Assembly (NCBI GenBank): GCA_902582355.1
Contig: CACHRR010000001.1
Location: 106,236 to 170,235, forward strand
Source of the DNA: an uncultured SAR86 cluster bacterium
GTDB lineage: Bacteria; Pseudomonadota; Gammaproteobacteria; Magnimaribacterales; D2472
Length of the DNA: 64,000 nucleotides
Direction of reading: 5' to 3'
This document shows, piece by piece, positions 8,719-18,210 of the stretch. Positions within the stretch are counted from its first letter, which is position 1; each line of letters opens with the position of its first letter. Under the pieces are notes generated by a model. It was not told the origin of the DNA, searched no databases, and was given only the letters and a program-made list of their open reading frames with translations. Both the position numbers and the translations under genes were made by a program.

Positions 8719-9432
8719 ATGTCTGAATTAGAGCATAAAAGAATACTTCTTAAATTTAGTGGAGAGTCTGTAGCAGGACCAGATAATCAAGGTATTGATC
8801 CAAAAACATTAGATAATATGGCAGACTCTGTAAAGTCATGCAAAGAGTTAAGTTCAGAAATTGGTATTGTAATAGGTGGTGGAAATCTTTTTAGGGGAGA
8901 AAAATTAAATAAAGCTGGCATGGATAGAGTTGCTGGTGATCACATGGGGATGCTTGCTACAGTTATGAATGGAATAGCTTTAAGAGATTCGCTTGAGAGG
9001 GCAGGAATTAAAACAAGAGTGATGTCAGCAATTTCAATGTCTGGAATTGTTGAGCATTATGATAGAAGGCTCGCGATACAATTATTAAGTGATGGGTATG
9101 TGGTGATATTTACTGCTGGCACCGGTAATCCTTTCTTTACAACGGATACTGCTGGATGTCTGAGAGCAATTGAAATAGAGGCTGATCTTATGCTGAAAGC
9201 AACAAGAGTTGATGGAGTTTATGATTCAGATCCAGAGATTAATAAAGATGCTAAATTTTTTGGTTATTTGTCTTTTGATGATGCTATATCTAAAAATCTT
9301 AAGGTTATGGACGCAACCGCTTTAACACTTGCAAGGGATCATGGACTCCCAATAAATGTTTTTAATGTAAATAATCATAATGCATTAAAAGATATCATTT
9401 GTGGAAAAAAAATAGGAACACTCATATCTTAA
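8719..9432 (+). CDS. pyrH: Uridylate kinase (UMP kinase)
   Basis: Phosphorylates UMP to UDP in pyrimidine nucleotide synthesis; hexameric amino-acid-kinase fold unrelated to eukaryotic UMP kinase. Motifs: the phosphate-binding LLKFSGESVAG near residue 10, the glycine-rich VIGGGNLFRG, DHMGMLATVMNG and the substrate loop TAGTGNPFFTTDTA. Length 237 aa (E. coli 241). Its TAA stop shares its last base with the frr ATG (TAATG), so the two are probably coupled in translation. CarAB, which feeds the same pathway, lies at 42947-47270. Confidence 0.98.
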   Translation: MSELEHKRILLKFSGESVAGPDNQGIDPKTLDNMADSVKSCKELSSEIGIVIGGGNLFRGEKLNKAGMDRVAGDHMGMLATVMNGIALRDSLERAGIKTRVMSAISMSGIVEHYDRRLAIQLLSDGYVVIFTAGTGNPFFTTDTAGCLRAIEIEADLMLKATRVDGVYDSDPEINKDAKFFGYLSFDDAISKNLKVMDATALTLARDHGLPINVFNVNNHNALKDIICGKKIGTLIS

Positions 9433-9974
9433 TGGAAAACTTAATAAGTGACGTAACTCAAAGGATGGAAAAGACATTATCTGCTCTAAGAAATGCATTT
9501 AATAAGATTAGAACAGGTAGAGCAAATCCAGCGATTCTTGATGGTATCAATGTCGATTATTATGGAAATCTAACTCCTATTAATCAAACTTCTAATATAA
9601 GTGTTGAAGAAGGTAGGTCACTAGTCATTTCACCTTGGGATAAAAATTTGATACCTGATATTGAAAAAGCAATATTAACTTCAGACTTAGGATTAAATCC
9701 AAGTACAAGTTCCGATAACATAAGATTAATAATGCCAGCATTAACTGAAGAAACTAGACAGGACTATATAAAACAAGCTCGTGCAGAAGCTGAAAATTCA
9801 AGAGTTTCTTTGAGAAACATTAGAAGGGATGCAAATCAACATGCAAAATTATCTGAAATTTCTGAAGATGAGTTAAGAAGAGTTGAAGATTTAATTCAAA
9901 AAGAGACTGACAAATATATTTCTATTGTTGATTCAGATCTAAAGAGTAAAGAATCAGATCTACTTGAAATCTAA
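9432..9974 (+). CDS. frr: Ribosome recycling factor
   Basis: Splits post-termination ribosomes with EF-G. The 180-residue product from the ATG at 9432 aligns from the first residues with other RRFs (E. coli 185 aa). It has the three-helix bundle segments LSALRNAFNKIRTGRANPAIL and RQDYIKQARAEAENSRVSLRNIRRDA, and the beta-domain ISVEEGRSLVISPWDK. The frame is open further upstream (to 9399), but that extension lies inside pyrH and matches no RRF, so I chose the ATG overlapping the pyrH stop. Confidence 0.98.
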   Translation: MENLISDVTQRMEKTLSALRNAFNKIRTGRANPAILDGINVDYYGNLTPINQTSNISVEEGRSLVISPWDKNLIPDIEKAILTSDLGLNPSTSSDNIRLIMPALTEETRQDYIKQARAEAENSRVSLRNIRRDANQHAKLSEISEDELRRVEDLIQKETDKYISIVDSDLKSKESDLLEI

Positions 9975-9984
9975 TTAGCCAAAT

Positions 9985-10707
9985 ATGGCGGATTCTAAAA
10001 TAAATAAAAACCTTCCAAAAAATGTTGGCATTATTATGGATGGTAATGGAAGATGGGCATTAAAAAACTCTATGAAAATAAGTGAAGGACATGAGAAGGG
10101 AGTAAATGCATTAAAGGAAATTGTAAAAGAATCTGTAAATCAAAATATAAATTCTCTTACTGTATATGCATTTAGTTCAGAAAATTGGAAGAGACCTAAA
10201 GCTGAAGTGAATGCCATAAAAAAACTCATCGTAAATGCTATCAATGAACAAGTAAACGAACTTAAAAATCAAAAAGTTAAAGTTAGATTTTTCGGAAACA
10301 TCAATGATTTTGGTAAAACAGTAATTGATAAAATTAATTTTGCAGAAAGAGAAACCAATACAAAAAATACTAATTTAGACCTCAACGTTGCTTTAAGTTA
10401 TGGTGGCAAGCAAGATATCCTTAATTTAGTTAAAAAAATTTCGTCAAAAGTACTCACAAAAGAAATAAAGTTAAATCAAATTACTGAAAAAATTCTTCAT
10501 GATGAATCGTCTGTTCCTGTTGACGAAATAGATTTACTAATCAGAACCGGGGGGGACAAAAGAATAAGTAATTTTCTTCTTTATCAAATTGCCTATGCTG
10601 AAATAATGTTTATAGATAAATATTGGCCAGATTTCAGTAAAAACGACTTTAGAAAATGTCTAAGAGATTTTGAAAAAATTAAAAGAAGATTTGGAAAGAG
10701 AGTCTGA
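9985..10707 (+). CDS. uppS: Undecaprenyl diphosphate synthase (cis-prenyltransferase)
   Basis: Condenses eight isopentenyl diphosphates onto farnesyl diphosphate, giving the C55 carrier for peptidoglycan and O-antigen. Conserved regions are all visible: GIIMDGNGRWA with the catalytic Asp near residue 18, LTVYAFSSENWKRP, and the pyrophosphate-binding IRTGGDKRISNFLL followed by AYAEIMFIDKYWPDF. Length 240 aa is standard. dxr, for the isoprenoid precursor pathway, is two genes downstream. Ten bases follow the frr stop and five precede cdsA. Confidence 0.98.
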   Translation: MADSKINKNLPKNVGIIMDGNGRWALKNSMKISEGHEKGVNALKEIVKESVNQNINSLTVYAFSSENWKRPKAEVNAIKKLIVNAINEQVNELKNQKVKVRFFGNINDFGKTVIDKINFAERETNTKNTNLDLNVALSYGGKQDILNLVKKISSKVLTKEIKLNQITEKILHDESSVPVDEIDLLIRTGGDKRISNFLLYQIAYAEIMFIDKYWPDFSKNDFRKCLRDFEKIKRRFGKRV

Positions 10708-10712
10708 ATAAA

Positions 10713-11318
10713 ATGTTAAAAAGATCAATTACTGCATTTTTATTGATTGGTGTTATTTTTATGGTTCTATTTTTGTCAAATGTTTGGATATTTTCTGCAG
10801 TTATTTCTCTTATTTGTTTTGCAGGTCTGCGTGAGTGGTTTAAAAACAACTTTAATAAATCTTTTCTTGGTATATTTATTATTGCTAACTTTGGTTTATG
10901 GTCAATTTTTTATATCTTGATGGGAAAAGGAAACTATGCTCTTTTTGGATTAATTATTTTAAATACAGCAATTTATGATATTTCCGCATATATTATTGGC
11001 TCTAAATTTGGCAGAAATTATATAGTAAGCAAAATTAGTCCTAAAAAGACCTTGGAGGGCCTTATTGGAGGAGTTTTAGCATCGGCTTTATATGGTGTTT
11101 TAATGAATTTTTACTTTGACATAAAATTTGCTGTATTAATATTCATATTTGGTGCATTACTTGCTTTTGCAGGAGATCTTTTGATAAGTTACTTTAAAAG
11201 ACAAAGTGGGGTCAAAGATACTGGAGATATTCTTCCCGGTCATGGAGGAATACTTGATAGAATCGACTCACATCTTGTTGCAACACCAATTTTGATAATA
11301 ATAATGTTAACAATATGA
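10713..11318 (+). CDS. cdsA: Phosphatidate cytidylyltransferase (short form)
   Basis: Integral membrane enzyme making CDP-diacylglycerol, the precursor of all phospholipids. The C-terminal CDS signature is intact: SYFKRQSGVKDTGDILPGHGG, continuing ILDRIDS. Upstream is the conserved KISPKKTLEGLIGG. About six hydrophobic segments remain. At 201 aa it is much shorter than E. coli CdsA (285 aa), because N-terminal membrane helices are missing rather than the catalytic half. The stop overlaps the dxr start in ATGA. Confidence 0.95.
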   Translation: MLKRSITAFLLIGVIFMVLFLSNVWIFSAVISLICFAGLREWFKNNFNKSFLGIFIIANFGLWSIFYILMGKGNYALFGLIILNTAIYDISAYIIGSKFGRNYIVSKISPKKTLEGLIGGVLASALYGVLMNFYFDIKFAVLIFIFGALLAFAGDLLISYFKRQSGVKDTGDILPGHGGILDRIDSHLVATPILIIIMLTI

Positions 11319-12466
11319 AAAATATTCTTTTGTTAGGCGCTACTGGAAGTATCGGAGACAGTGTGCTGAATGTAATTTCTCAAAATGAAGATAAATTTAA
11401 CCTATTCGGAATTTCTTTTAATAATAATATTGTAAAAGCAAAAGAAATTATCAAAGAGTTTAATCCTAAATATGTATATATAAATGATATTGAGTCGTTC
11501 GAAACATTTCTTAATGAGGTTGATCCAAAAAAGCTCTTAAATGGTGAAACAGATTTACAATGCTTAATAAAACATAATGATATTGACATTATTATTTGTG
11601 CTACAACAGGATTTGCTGGTTTAGAGGCAGTCTATATTGCTGCAACTACCGGCAAGAAAATTTTACTTGCAAATAAAGAAAGTATAGTTGTGGCAGGAGA
11701 AATAATTTTTCCTTTAGCAAAAAAACATAAATCTGAGATAGTACCAATTGATAGTGAGCACAATGCAATCTTTCAATGTTTGTCTGGAGAAAATGGAATA
11801 GCTGATGTTAAAAAAATAATTATTACAGCTTCTGGTGGACCATTTATAAATTATTCAATTAATGATTTGAAGAATGTAACCATAGATCAGGCACTAAATC
11901 ATCCAAATTGGAAAATGGGAAGTAAGGTATCTATTGATTCCGCAACACTGGTAAATAAGTGTTTAGAACTTATAGAAGCAAAGTATCTTTTTGATTTGGA
12001 TGAGAAATTTTTTGAACTTGTTGTTCATCCACAGAGTATTATTCATTCGATTGTCACTTTTATTGATGGCTCAAGTATTTCTCATATGAGCAATCCAGAT
12101 ATGAGAGTACCAATAGCACATGCTCTATCAGATACTAATAGAGTCCCAATAGAATTTAACAATTTAAATTTTAGATCTTTAGAATTATCATTCCAAGAGT
12201 TTCCATCAGATCGAATGCGGATTCAGCATATTGCTAGAGAAGTTTGCAAAGAAGGTGGTTTTTTAGGAACAATTTTCAATGCAGCAAATGAAATTGCTGT
12301 TAAAAGCTTTTTAAGTCGTAAAATAAGTTTTGAAAAAATATATGACGTAATATATCGAACTTTCGATAATAAAATTATGTCTAAAGATTTAACAATTGAA
12401 TCAATAAATGAGGTTGATATGGAAACACGCATAGAGGCCAAGAAGGTGGTAAAATCCTTATCTTAA
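11315..12466 (+). CDS. dxr: 1-deoxy-D-xylulose 5-phosphate reductoisomerase
   Basis: Second step of the MEP isoprenoid pathway: converts DXP to MEP with NADPH and a divalent metal. The N-terminal Rossmann motif LLGATGSIGDSVL is at residues 5-17. The metal-binding IDSEHNAIFQ (Asp, Glu), the active-site ITASGGPF flap, and NHPNWKMGSKVSIDSATLVNKCLE with the third metal-ligand Glu are all present. Length 383 aa (E. coli 398). It overlaps cdsA by 4 nt and is followed by rseP after 10 bases, the usual uppS-cdsA-dxr-rseP-bamA order. Confidence 0.98.
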   Translation: MKNILLLGATGSIGDSVLNVISQNEDKFNLFGISFNNNIVKAKEIIKEFNPKYVYINDIESFETFLNEVDPKKLLNGETDLQCLIKHNDIDIIICATTGFAGLEAVYIAATTGKKILLANKESIVVAGEIIFPLAKKHKSEIVPIDSEHNAIFQCLSGENGIADVKKIIITASGGPFINYSINDLKNVTIDQALNHPNWKMGSKVSIDSATLVNKCLELIEAKYLFDLDEKFFELVVHPQSIIHSIVTFIDGSSISHMSNPDMRVPIAHALSDTNRVPIEFNNLNFRSLELSFQEFPSDRMRIQHIAREVCKEGGFLGTIFNAANEIAVKSFLSRKISFEKIYDVIYRTFDNKIMSKDLTIESINEVDMETRIEAKKVVKSLS

Positions 12467-12476
12467 AAAAAAATTC

Positions 12477-13829
12477 ATGACATATTTTATATACATATTA
12501 TCTTTTTTGGCACTTCTGGGAGTTTTAGTGACAATCCATGAGTTCGGACATTTTATTGTAGCAAGGATGTGCAAAGTTCATGTTCAAAGATTTTCTGTAG
12601 GCATGGGACCAGTCATATATAAGAAATATGACAAACATGGCACTGAATTTGCCTTATCCGCTATACCTCTTGGCGGATATGTATCTATGATTACAAACAA
12701 ACTTATTGAAATTGAACCAGAAATTTCCAACCAATTAAATGAAGAGCAATTAAAGAACACTTTTGACTCTAAACCAAAATGGCAGAGAGCTTCAATTATG
12801 TTTGCGGGACCGTTAGCAAATTTTTTATTATCAATATTTATTTTCACAGCAATTTTCATCAACACTGTTGATCCACAAACGATACCAGTAATCAAGTCTG
12901 TTGATCAAAATATATCTTATTCTACAAATGAAACATTTTTAGAGAACGACAAAATAATATTAATAAACAATACAGGCGTTAAAGATGCAAAAGATATTAA
13001 CTTAGAGCTCTTAAGCTATGCAGGTTTTTCAGGCAAGTTAAATTTTTCAGTTTTGAGACCTGAAATTGATGATCCTGTTATCGTTGGTGTTAATGTAACT
13101 GATTTTTTACCTACGTCTGATTCTCAAACTAATCCTTCTGAGTATTTAGGTATAAATATTAATTATTTAGTTCAACCCATAATAGGAAAAATTATTACCG
13201 GTGGGTCTGCTGATAAAGCTGGTTTAAAGTCAAATGATAAGATCCTAAAAATTGGTAATACGAATATTTATTTTGCTGATGATATAAGAGAAAAAGTTTC
13301 TCGAAATCCCAATGCAGATTTAGAATTTAAGGTTTTAAGGAATGATGAAATAATATATGTACCAGTAAAAATTGACTCCGAAATCAATCAAAATATCAGA
13401 GTAGGAGTTTTGGGGATTGCTTTTGGTACTTCGAGAAGCTTTAGCCAATCTTTATCAAAAGGAACATATGAAACATATAATTTAAGCATAAAGACACTTC
13501 AATTCATTGGAAAAATGATTATTGGAAATATGGGGACTGAAAACTTAAGTGGTCCAATTGGAATTGCTCAAATGGCAGGAAATACTGCTCAGGCTGGCTT
13601 CCTGCCATTTATGTATTTAATGGCATTATTAAGCATAAGCCTAGCTGTTATCAATTTATTACCAATACCCGTTCTAGACGGAGGACAACTATCATTATTA
13701 GCTTTAGAGGCTGTTCGCGGAAAACCCCTTCCAGAAAAAGTTGAAAATATTATTTACACTGGTGGGGCTGCATTAGTTGTTATGTTGATGATTTTTGCAA
13801 TTTTTAATGACGTCTTAAGGTTTTTGTAA
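12477..13829 (+). CDS. rseP: Site-2 intramembrane metalloprotease RseP
   Basis: Inner-membrane zinc protease that cleaves transmembrane segments, in E. coli the anti-sigma factor RseA in the envelope stress response. Helix 1 carries the zinc motif HEFGH (His21, Glu22, His25), and the second metal site PIPVLDGGQL is near residue 398. Between them is the periplasmic part with PDZ-type repeats (for example GSADKAGLKSNDKILKIGN). At 450 aa it equals E. coli RseP. The bamA GTG follows its TAA with no spacer. No rseA or rpoE is visible in this window, so the substrate is unknown. Confidence 0.96.
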   Translation: MTYFIYILSFLALLGVLVTIHEFGHFIVARMCKVHVQRFSVGMGPVIYKKYDKHGTEFALSAIPLGGYVSMITNKLIEIEPEISNQLNEEQLKNTFDSKPKWQRASIMFAGPLANFLLSIFIFTAIFINTVDPQTIPVIKSVDQNISYSTNETFLENDKIILINNTGVKDAKDINLELLSYAGFSGKLNFSVLRPEIDDPVIVGVNVTDFLPTSDSQTNPSEYLGININYLVQPIIGKIITGGSADKAGLKSNDKILKIGNTNIYFADDIREKVSRNPNADLEFKVLRNDEIIYVPVKIDSEINQNIRVGVLGIAFGTSRSFSQSLSKGTYETYNLSIKTLQFIGKMIIGNMGTENLSGPIGIAQMAGNTAQAGFLPFMYLMALLSISLAVINLLPIPVLDGGQLSLLALEAVRGKPLPEKVENIIYTGGAALVVMLMIFAIFNDVLRFL

Positions 13830-16256
13830 GTGAAAAAATTTAAGATATCTTTCTTGTTTTTTTTACTCAGCTTTAATCTAGCGTCATTTGATGAGTTTTT
13901 AGTAAGCGATATCAGGATTATAGGACTTCAAAGAGTATCAACTGGGAGCATATTCAATGTTATTCCTATCAGTGTAGGCGATAAGATTGATACTAGAAAA
14001 TCAAATGACATTGTACGATCTTTATTTTCAACAGAGCAATTTGATGATATTCAAATAGGCAAGGATGGGAATACTCTTGTAATAACTGTTATAGAAAGGC
14101 CATCAATTTCATCTATAGATATATCTGGCAATAAGGCACTTAAAACTGAACAGCTATTAGAAAGTCTTGATGGGGTAGGAATTAATGAAGGAGAAGTATA
14201 TAAAAGGTCTACTCTTGAAAAAGTAAAGTCAGAATTGGTTAGATCATATGCATCAAATGGAAGATATGGAGCAGGCGTTGAAATAAGAGAAGTGCCTAAA
14301 CCAAGAAATAGAATAGAAATTAACATTGAGGTTGATGAAGGAAAAAGTGCGAAAATTGAAAAGATAAATATAATTGGTAACGAAACTTTTTCTGACGAAG
14401 ATCTTCTTGATAGTTTTGAGTTATCAGAGGGTTCCTTTTTTTCATTTTTATCAAATGATAATCAGTACTCTCGAGAGAAGCTTGTTGGAGATATTGAATC
14501 ACTTGAATCCTATTACAGAGATAGAGGATACCTAAAATTTTCGATTGAATCTTCTCAAATAAGTTTATCTAGGGACAAGAAATCTATTTTTATAACTCAT
14601 AATATTAATGAAGGAAATAAGTATACTATTAATGAGGTAGATGTTATTGGAGATATTCCCTTTGAAGAAGAAGTTTATAAAGAAATCATAAATAGTTTAA
14701 AGGATCAAACATACTCTCAAGCACAAGTTACATCAATTGAAGAATTTTTTGTAAATATTCTTGGTAACAGAGGTTATGCCTTTGCTGAAGTTACTGGAAA
14801 TACAGAGATTACTGAGGATTCAAATTTAGTGAAATTAATTTTTTCTGTTTTACCCGGAAACAGAACTTACACAAGAAAGATATTATTTACAGGAAACTTA
14901 GTAACTCAGGATAATGTATTAAGAAGAGAAATGAGACAATTTGAAGGAGCCTGGTCTTCTAATAATAATATTGAAGCAGGTAAAGTAAGGCTTGAAAGAC
15001 TCGGCTATTTTAAAGAAGTTAATGTAGAAACAATTCCTGTTGTTGGAACAGATGACCAAATAGACGTTGTTTATTCGGTTGAAGAGGAAACTACTGGTAG
15101 TGTGGGAGGCAATATTGGATACAGCGATTTTGGTCTAATGCTAGGATTTAATCTGCAAGAAAAAAACTTTTTTGGTTCTGGTAATACTGTTGGGATTGGA
15201 ATTAATAAAAATATTTATAGTGAAATGTATAACATTTCATATATGAATCCTTATGCCACCAAAGATGGTGTTAGCCTTGGTTATAATGTTTATTTTAGGG
15301 AAACTGATTATGGTGAATTTAATGTTGCAAATTATTTAACAAATTCACATGGGCTTGGAGCACAATTTGGATATCCTATTTCAGATATTTCTCGATTAGG
15401 TTTTAGTTTAACATATGATAAAACCGATATTGACATTGGAACGCTTCCTGCCAGAGAAATATATGATTTTGTTTCAGCTGAAGGTCGAGTATTTGAAACA
15501 TTATCAGGCCAGTTTTCATGGCAAAGAATTACTTTGAATCGCGGTCTTTTCCCAACCAATGGATCTTCGACAGGCGTCACACTTAGTTTAACCATTCCTG
15601 GTAGTGATTTAAATTATTACAGATTAAATCTAAGACAGAGATTTTACAGACCTATTTCTGAAAATTTTGTATTTGGTTTTCAAGGAGAACTTGGCTACTT
15701 AGATTCATATGGTGATACTGAGGAAACACCTTTTTTCCAAAATTTTTATGCGGGCGGACCAAGATCATTAAGAGGTTTTGAATCTAACACTCTTGGACCA
15801 AGGACTACAGATGCCCCTTGTTATGAATTTAATTATGAAGAGGAAACATGTCCAAATTTAATAGATATTGATGGAGATGGAGAACTTGATACTCCATACT
15901 ATAATCCCTATGCTAACGCTACCTCTAGGTCAAGATACAGAGACAGACCAATTGGAGGCAACATAAAAGTCGAAGGAAGCCTTCAGCTAATTTTTAGGCT
16001 TCCATTTATTGAAGATCAAAGATCAATTAGATCTGCTTTTTTCTTCGATTTTGGTAATGTGTTTTCTGATAATTGTAAAGATTATCAAATAAATTGCTTT
16101 AAGCCATCTATTGATGACTTAAGATATTCATATGGTATTGGCATTACATGGATTACAGGATTTGGCCCTTTAAGCCTTGCAATTGCAAAGCCTACAAATG
16201 CAGGTCCACAGGAAAGAACTGAAGAATTCCAATTTACAGTAGGAAATGTTTTCTAG
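13830..16256 (+). CDS. bamA: Outer membrane protein assembly factor BamA
   Basis: Central Omp85 pore of the BAM complex. A short signal peptide (about residues 1-18) is followed by five POTRA domains to about residue 415 (typical FxISxIxIxGxxR starts, for example VSDIRIIGLQRVS), then a 16-strand barrel ending in a terminal Phe (TVGNVF). Loop 6 has the conserved GPRSLRGFESNTLGPR motif, then Cys664 and Cys674 in the same spacing as the E. coli loop-6 disulfide pair, and an added DIDGDGELD at 679-687. Start is GTG, abutting the rseP stop. 808 aa (E. coli 810). Its BamE partner is encoded at 1666-2013. Confidence 0.98.
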   Translation: MKKFKISFLFFLLSFNLASFDEFLVSDIRIIGLQRVSTGSIFNVIPISVGDKIDTRKSNDIVRSLFSTEQFDDIQIGKDGNTLVITVIERPSISSIDISGNKALKTEQLLESLDGVGINEGEVYKRSTLEKVKSELVRSYASNGRYGAGVEIREVPKPRNRIEINIEVDEGKSAKIEKINIIGNETFSDEDLLDSFELSEGSFFSFLSNDNQYSREKLVGDIESLESYYRDRGYLKFSIESSQISLSRDKKSIFITHNINEGNKYTINEVDVIGDIPFEEEVYKEIINSLKDQTYSQAQVTSIEEFFVNILGNRGYAFAEVTGNTEITEDSNLVKLIFSVLPGNRTYTRKILFTGNLVTQDNVLRREMRQFEGAWSSNNNIEAGKVRLERLGYFKEVNVETIPVVGTDDQIDVVYSVEEETTGSVGGNIGYSDFGLMLGFNLQEKNFFGSGNTVGIGINKNIYSEMYNISYMNPYATKDGVSLGYNVYFRETDYGEFNVANYLTNSHGLGAQFGYPISDISRLGFSLTYDKTDIDIGTLPAREIYDFVSAEGRVFETLSGQFSWQRITLNRGLFPTNGSSTGVTLSLTIPGSDLNYYRLNLRQRFYRPISENFVFGFQGELGYLDSYGDTEETPFFQNFYAGGPRSLRGFESNTLGPRTTDAPCYEFNYEEETCPNLIDIDGDGELDTPYYNPYANATSRSRYRDRPIGGNIKVEGSLQLIFRLPFIEDQRSIRSAFFFDFGNVFSDNCKDYQINCFKPSIDDLRYSYGIGITWITGFGPLSLAIAKPTNAGPQERTEEFQFTVGNVF

Positions 16257-16293
16257 TTAATATAAAATGTTCAAATCCAAATGAGGGGTACTT

Positions 16294-16830
16294 ATGAAAA
16301 ATATACATAAATTCTACATGCTTGCTTTGATGGTTTCTTCTTTGCAAATGCTAGCAACTGATGGTGTTGCTGTAATTGATATGAGGACTGCTGTTTTATC
16401 TACTCAAGCAGCTGCAGATGCATTCAAAGCACTTGAAGAGGATCCAGATTATTCTGCTAATTTAGAAGAAGCTAAGTCACTTCAAGCTGAAAGGCAATCT
16501 ATTGCTGAAAGATTACAAAAAGAACTTGAAACTTTATCTCAAGAAGAGATTGCTAAAATGCAAAAAGATATTCAGGATAAAGGACAAGATCTTGAGTTTC
16601 TTGCAGGAAAGATACAACAAGCACAAGAAGAGACTGCTGCTCAGGTTTTCAATGACTCTGGAGCTGCTATGCAAAAAATTATTGGAGAATTGATAACTGC
16701 TAAGCAGATCAAAGTCTTGCTAGCAAAAAGTGAGGCTTTACTCTTTAGTGATCCAGCTCTTGATCTTACTGATGATGTCACATCAATGCTTGATGTAGCC
16801 GCTTCTGCAGCTTCATCTCAAACTGAGTAG
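16294..16830 (+). CDS. skp: Periplasmic chaperone Skp/OmpH-like
   Basis: Holdase that carries unfolded outer-membrane proteins to BAM. An N-terminal signal peptide (about residues 1-22, ending near MLATDG) precedes GVAVIDMRTAVLSTQAA, the family start pattern. Residues about 55-130 are the long helical-hairpin coiled coil rich in Glu, Gln and Lys. The last ~25 residues are an Ala/Ser/Asp-rich tail. The assignment rests as much on position between bamA and lpxD as on sequence, because Skp diverges quickly. GAGGGG is a good ribosome-binding site. Its TAG shares a base with the lpxD GTG start. Confidence 0.88.
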   Translation: MKNIHKFYMLALMVSSLQMLATDGVAVIDMRTAVLSTQAAADAFKALEEDPDYSANLEEAKSLQAERQSIAERLQKELETLSQEEIAKMQKDIQDKGQDLEFLAGKIQQAQEETAAQVFNDSGAAMQKIIGELITAKQIKVLLAKSEALLFSDPALDLTDDVTSMLDVAASAASSQTE

Positions 16831-17765
16831 TGTCACAGCCTAAAAGTTATACATTAAAAGAATTAGCAGAACATTCTAACTGTGTTGTTGTTGGTGATAG
16901 TTCTATTTTAATAGATAATATTTCAACTATAGAGAATGCACAAAAGAACTCGATTACATTTTTATCTAATAATAAATATTCAAACCTTTTAGCAAATTCA
17001 AAAGCATCAGCCGTAATAGTATCAAATGATTTTGAGACAAATGACAATTTCAATTATCTTAAAACAGACGATCCTTATTTAGCATATGCAAAATTATCTA
17101 ATTTATTTGATAATGATGACGACATAGAAATACCTTTTATTCACAGTTCTGCAGTAATCTCAAAAAAAGCAATTATTGATAAAGATGTCTATATTGGCCC
17201 AAATGTATTTATTGGACCTAAATGTAAAATTGAAGCTAATGTCATTATTCATTCAAATTGTTCTTTAGTTAAAAATGTAAGTATTGCATCGAACAGTATT
17301 ATTCAAAATGGAGTAGTTTTAGGATCAGATGGATTTGGATTCGCACCATCAAAAAAAGGATATGTAAAAATAAGACAAATAGGCGGGCTTACAATTGGTA
17401 AAAATGTTGAAATCGGAGCGAATTGTTCTATCGACAGGGGAGCAATAGATAATACTGAAATTCATGATGGAGTAATTTTAGATAATTTAGTTCATATTGC
17501 TCATAATGTTATTTTAGGAGAAAATTCAGCTATTGCTGCATCATGTGCAATAGCAGGCTCAACCAGGATTGGCAAAAACTTCAAAATGGGAGGACTTTCT
17601 GGAGTTCTTGGACATTTAAAAATTTGTGATGATGTGACAGTAGGCGCTCATACTTTAATTACGAAAAATATAATCCAATCAGGTAATTATGTTGGAATTA
17701 TGCCAGCCCAAGAACATGACAATTGGGCAAAATCGTCTGTTTTTATAAAAAAACTTAGCAAATAA
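16830..17765 (+). CDS. lpxD: UDP-3-O-(3-hydroxyacyl)glucosamine N-acyltransferase
   Basis: Third step of lipid A synthesis, adding the second 3-hydroxyacyl chain. The N-terminal uridine-binding domain (to about residue 100) is followed by left-handed beta-helix hexapeptide repeats. The catalytic His lies in VHIAHNVILGENSAIAA, and the second conserved His in VLGHLKI. Length 311 aa against 341 in E. coli, the difference being mostly at the C-terminal helix. GTG start, overlapping the skp stop by one base. Order lpxD-fabZ-lpxA-lpxB is standard. Confidence 0.97.
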   Translation: MSQPKSYTLKELAEHSNCVVVGDSSILIDNISTIENAQKNSITFLSNNKYSNLLANSKASAVIVSNDFETNDNFNYLKTDDPYLAYAKLSNLFDNDDDIEIPFIHSSAVISKKAIIDKDVYIGPNVFIGPKCKIEANVIIHSNCSLVKNVSIASNSIIQNGVVLGSDGFGFAPSKKGYVKIRQIGGLTIGKNVEIGANCSIDRGAIDNTEIHDGVILDNLVHIAHNVILGENSAIAASCAIAGSTRIGKNFKMGGLSGVLGHLKICDDVTVGAHTLITKNIIQSGNYVGIMPAQEHDNWAKSSVFIKKLSK

Positions 17766-17766
17766 A

Positions 17767-18210
17767 ATGAAAATCTCAAAAGATGATATTAAGAAGTATC
17801 TTCCGCATAGAGAACCATTTCTTTTTATTGATGAAGTGATAGATATTGATCAAAATAATAAGATTCATGTAAGAAAATATATTTCTCCTGACGAATATTT
17901 CCTTGATGGTCATTTTCCAAATAATCCAATCTTCCCTGGTGTAATTATTATTGAAGCATTAGGACAAGCTTCAGGCATTCTTGGTTTTGTTAAAATGAAT
18001 AAAACTCCTGATGAAGGCTCAATCTATGTTTTAGCAGGTGTAGATAAAGTTAGATTTAGAAAAAGAGTAAGACCCGGCGACACTCTAGACATTTATAGTA
18101 GAGTATTAGGTGAAAAGCGAGGTATTTGGAAGTTCGATTGCCGAGCTGAATTAGATAAGGAATTAGTATGCTCTGCAATAATATTATGTGCGGATAGGAA
18201 AGCGATATGA
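17767..18210 (+). CDS. fabZ: 3-hydroxyacyl-[ACP] dehydratase FabZ
   Basis: Dehydratase of fatty acid elongation, hot-dog fold, working as a dimer of trimers or hexamer. Catalytic His and Glu are in GHFPNNPIFPGVIIIEALGQ; the N-terminal LPHREPFLFIDEV is the other family hallmark. Length 147 aa (E. coli 151). Sitting between lpxD and lpxA, it shares the 3-hydroxyacyl-ACP pool with the lipid A acyltransferases. One base after lpxD; its stop overlaps the lpxA ATG by 4 nt (ATGA). Confidence 0.98.
   Translation: MKISKDDIKKYLPHREPFLFIDEVIDIDQNNKIHVRKYISPDEYFLDGHFPNNPIFPGVIIIEALGQASGILGFVKMNKTPDEGSIYVLAGVDKVRFRKRVRPGDTLDIYSRVLGEKRGIWKFDCRAELDKELVCSAIILCADRKAI

Noticed and set aside
9399..9431. Upstream extension of frr inside pyrH
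   Set aside because: The extra residues match no ribosome recycling factor, and the ATG at 9432 fits the TAATG coupling and family length.
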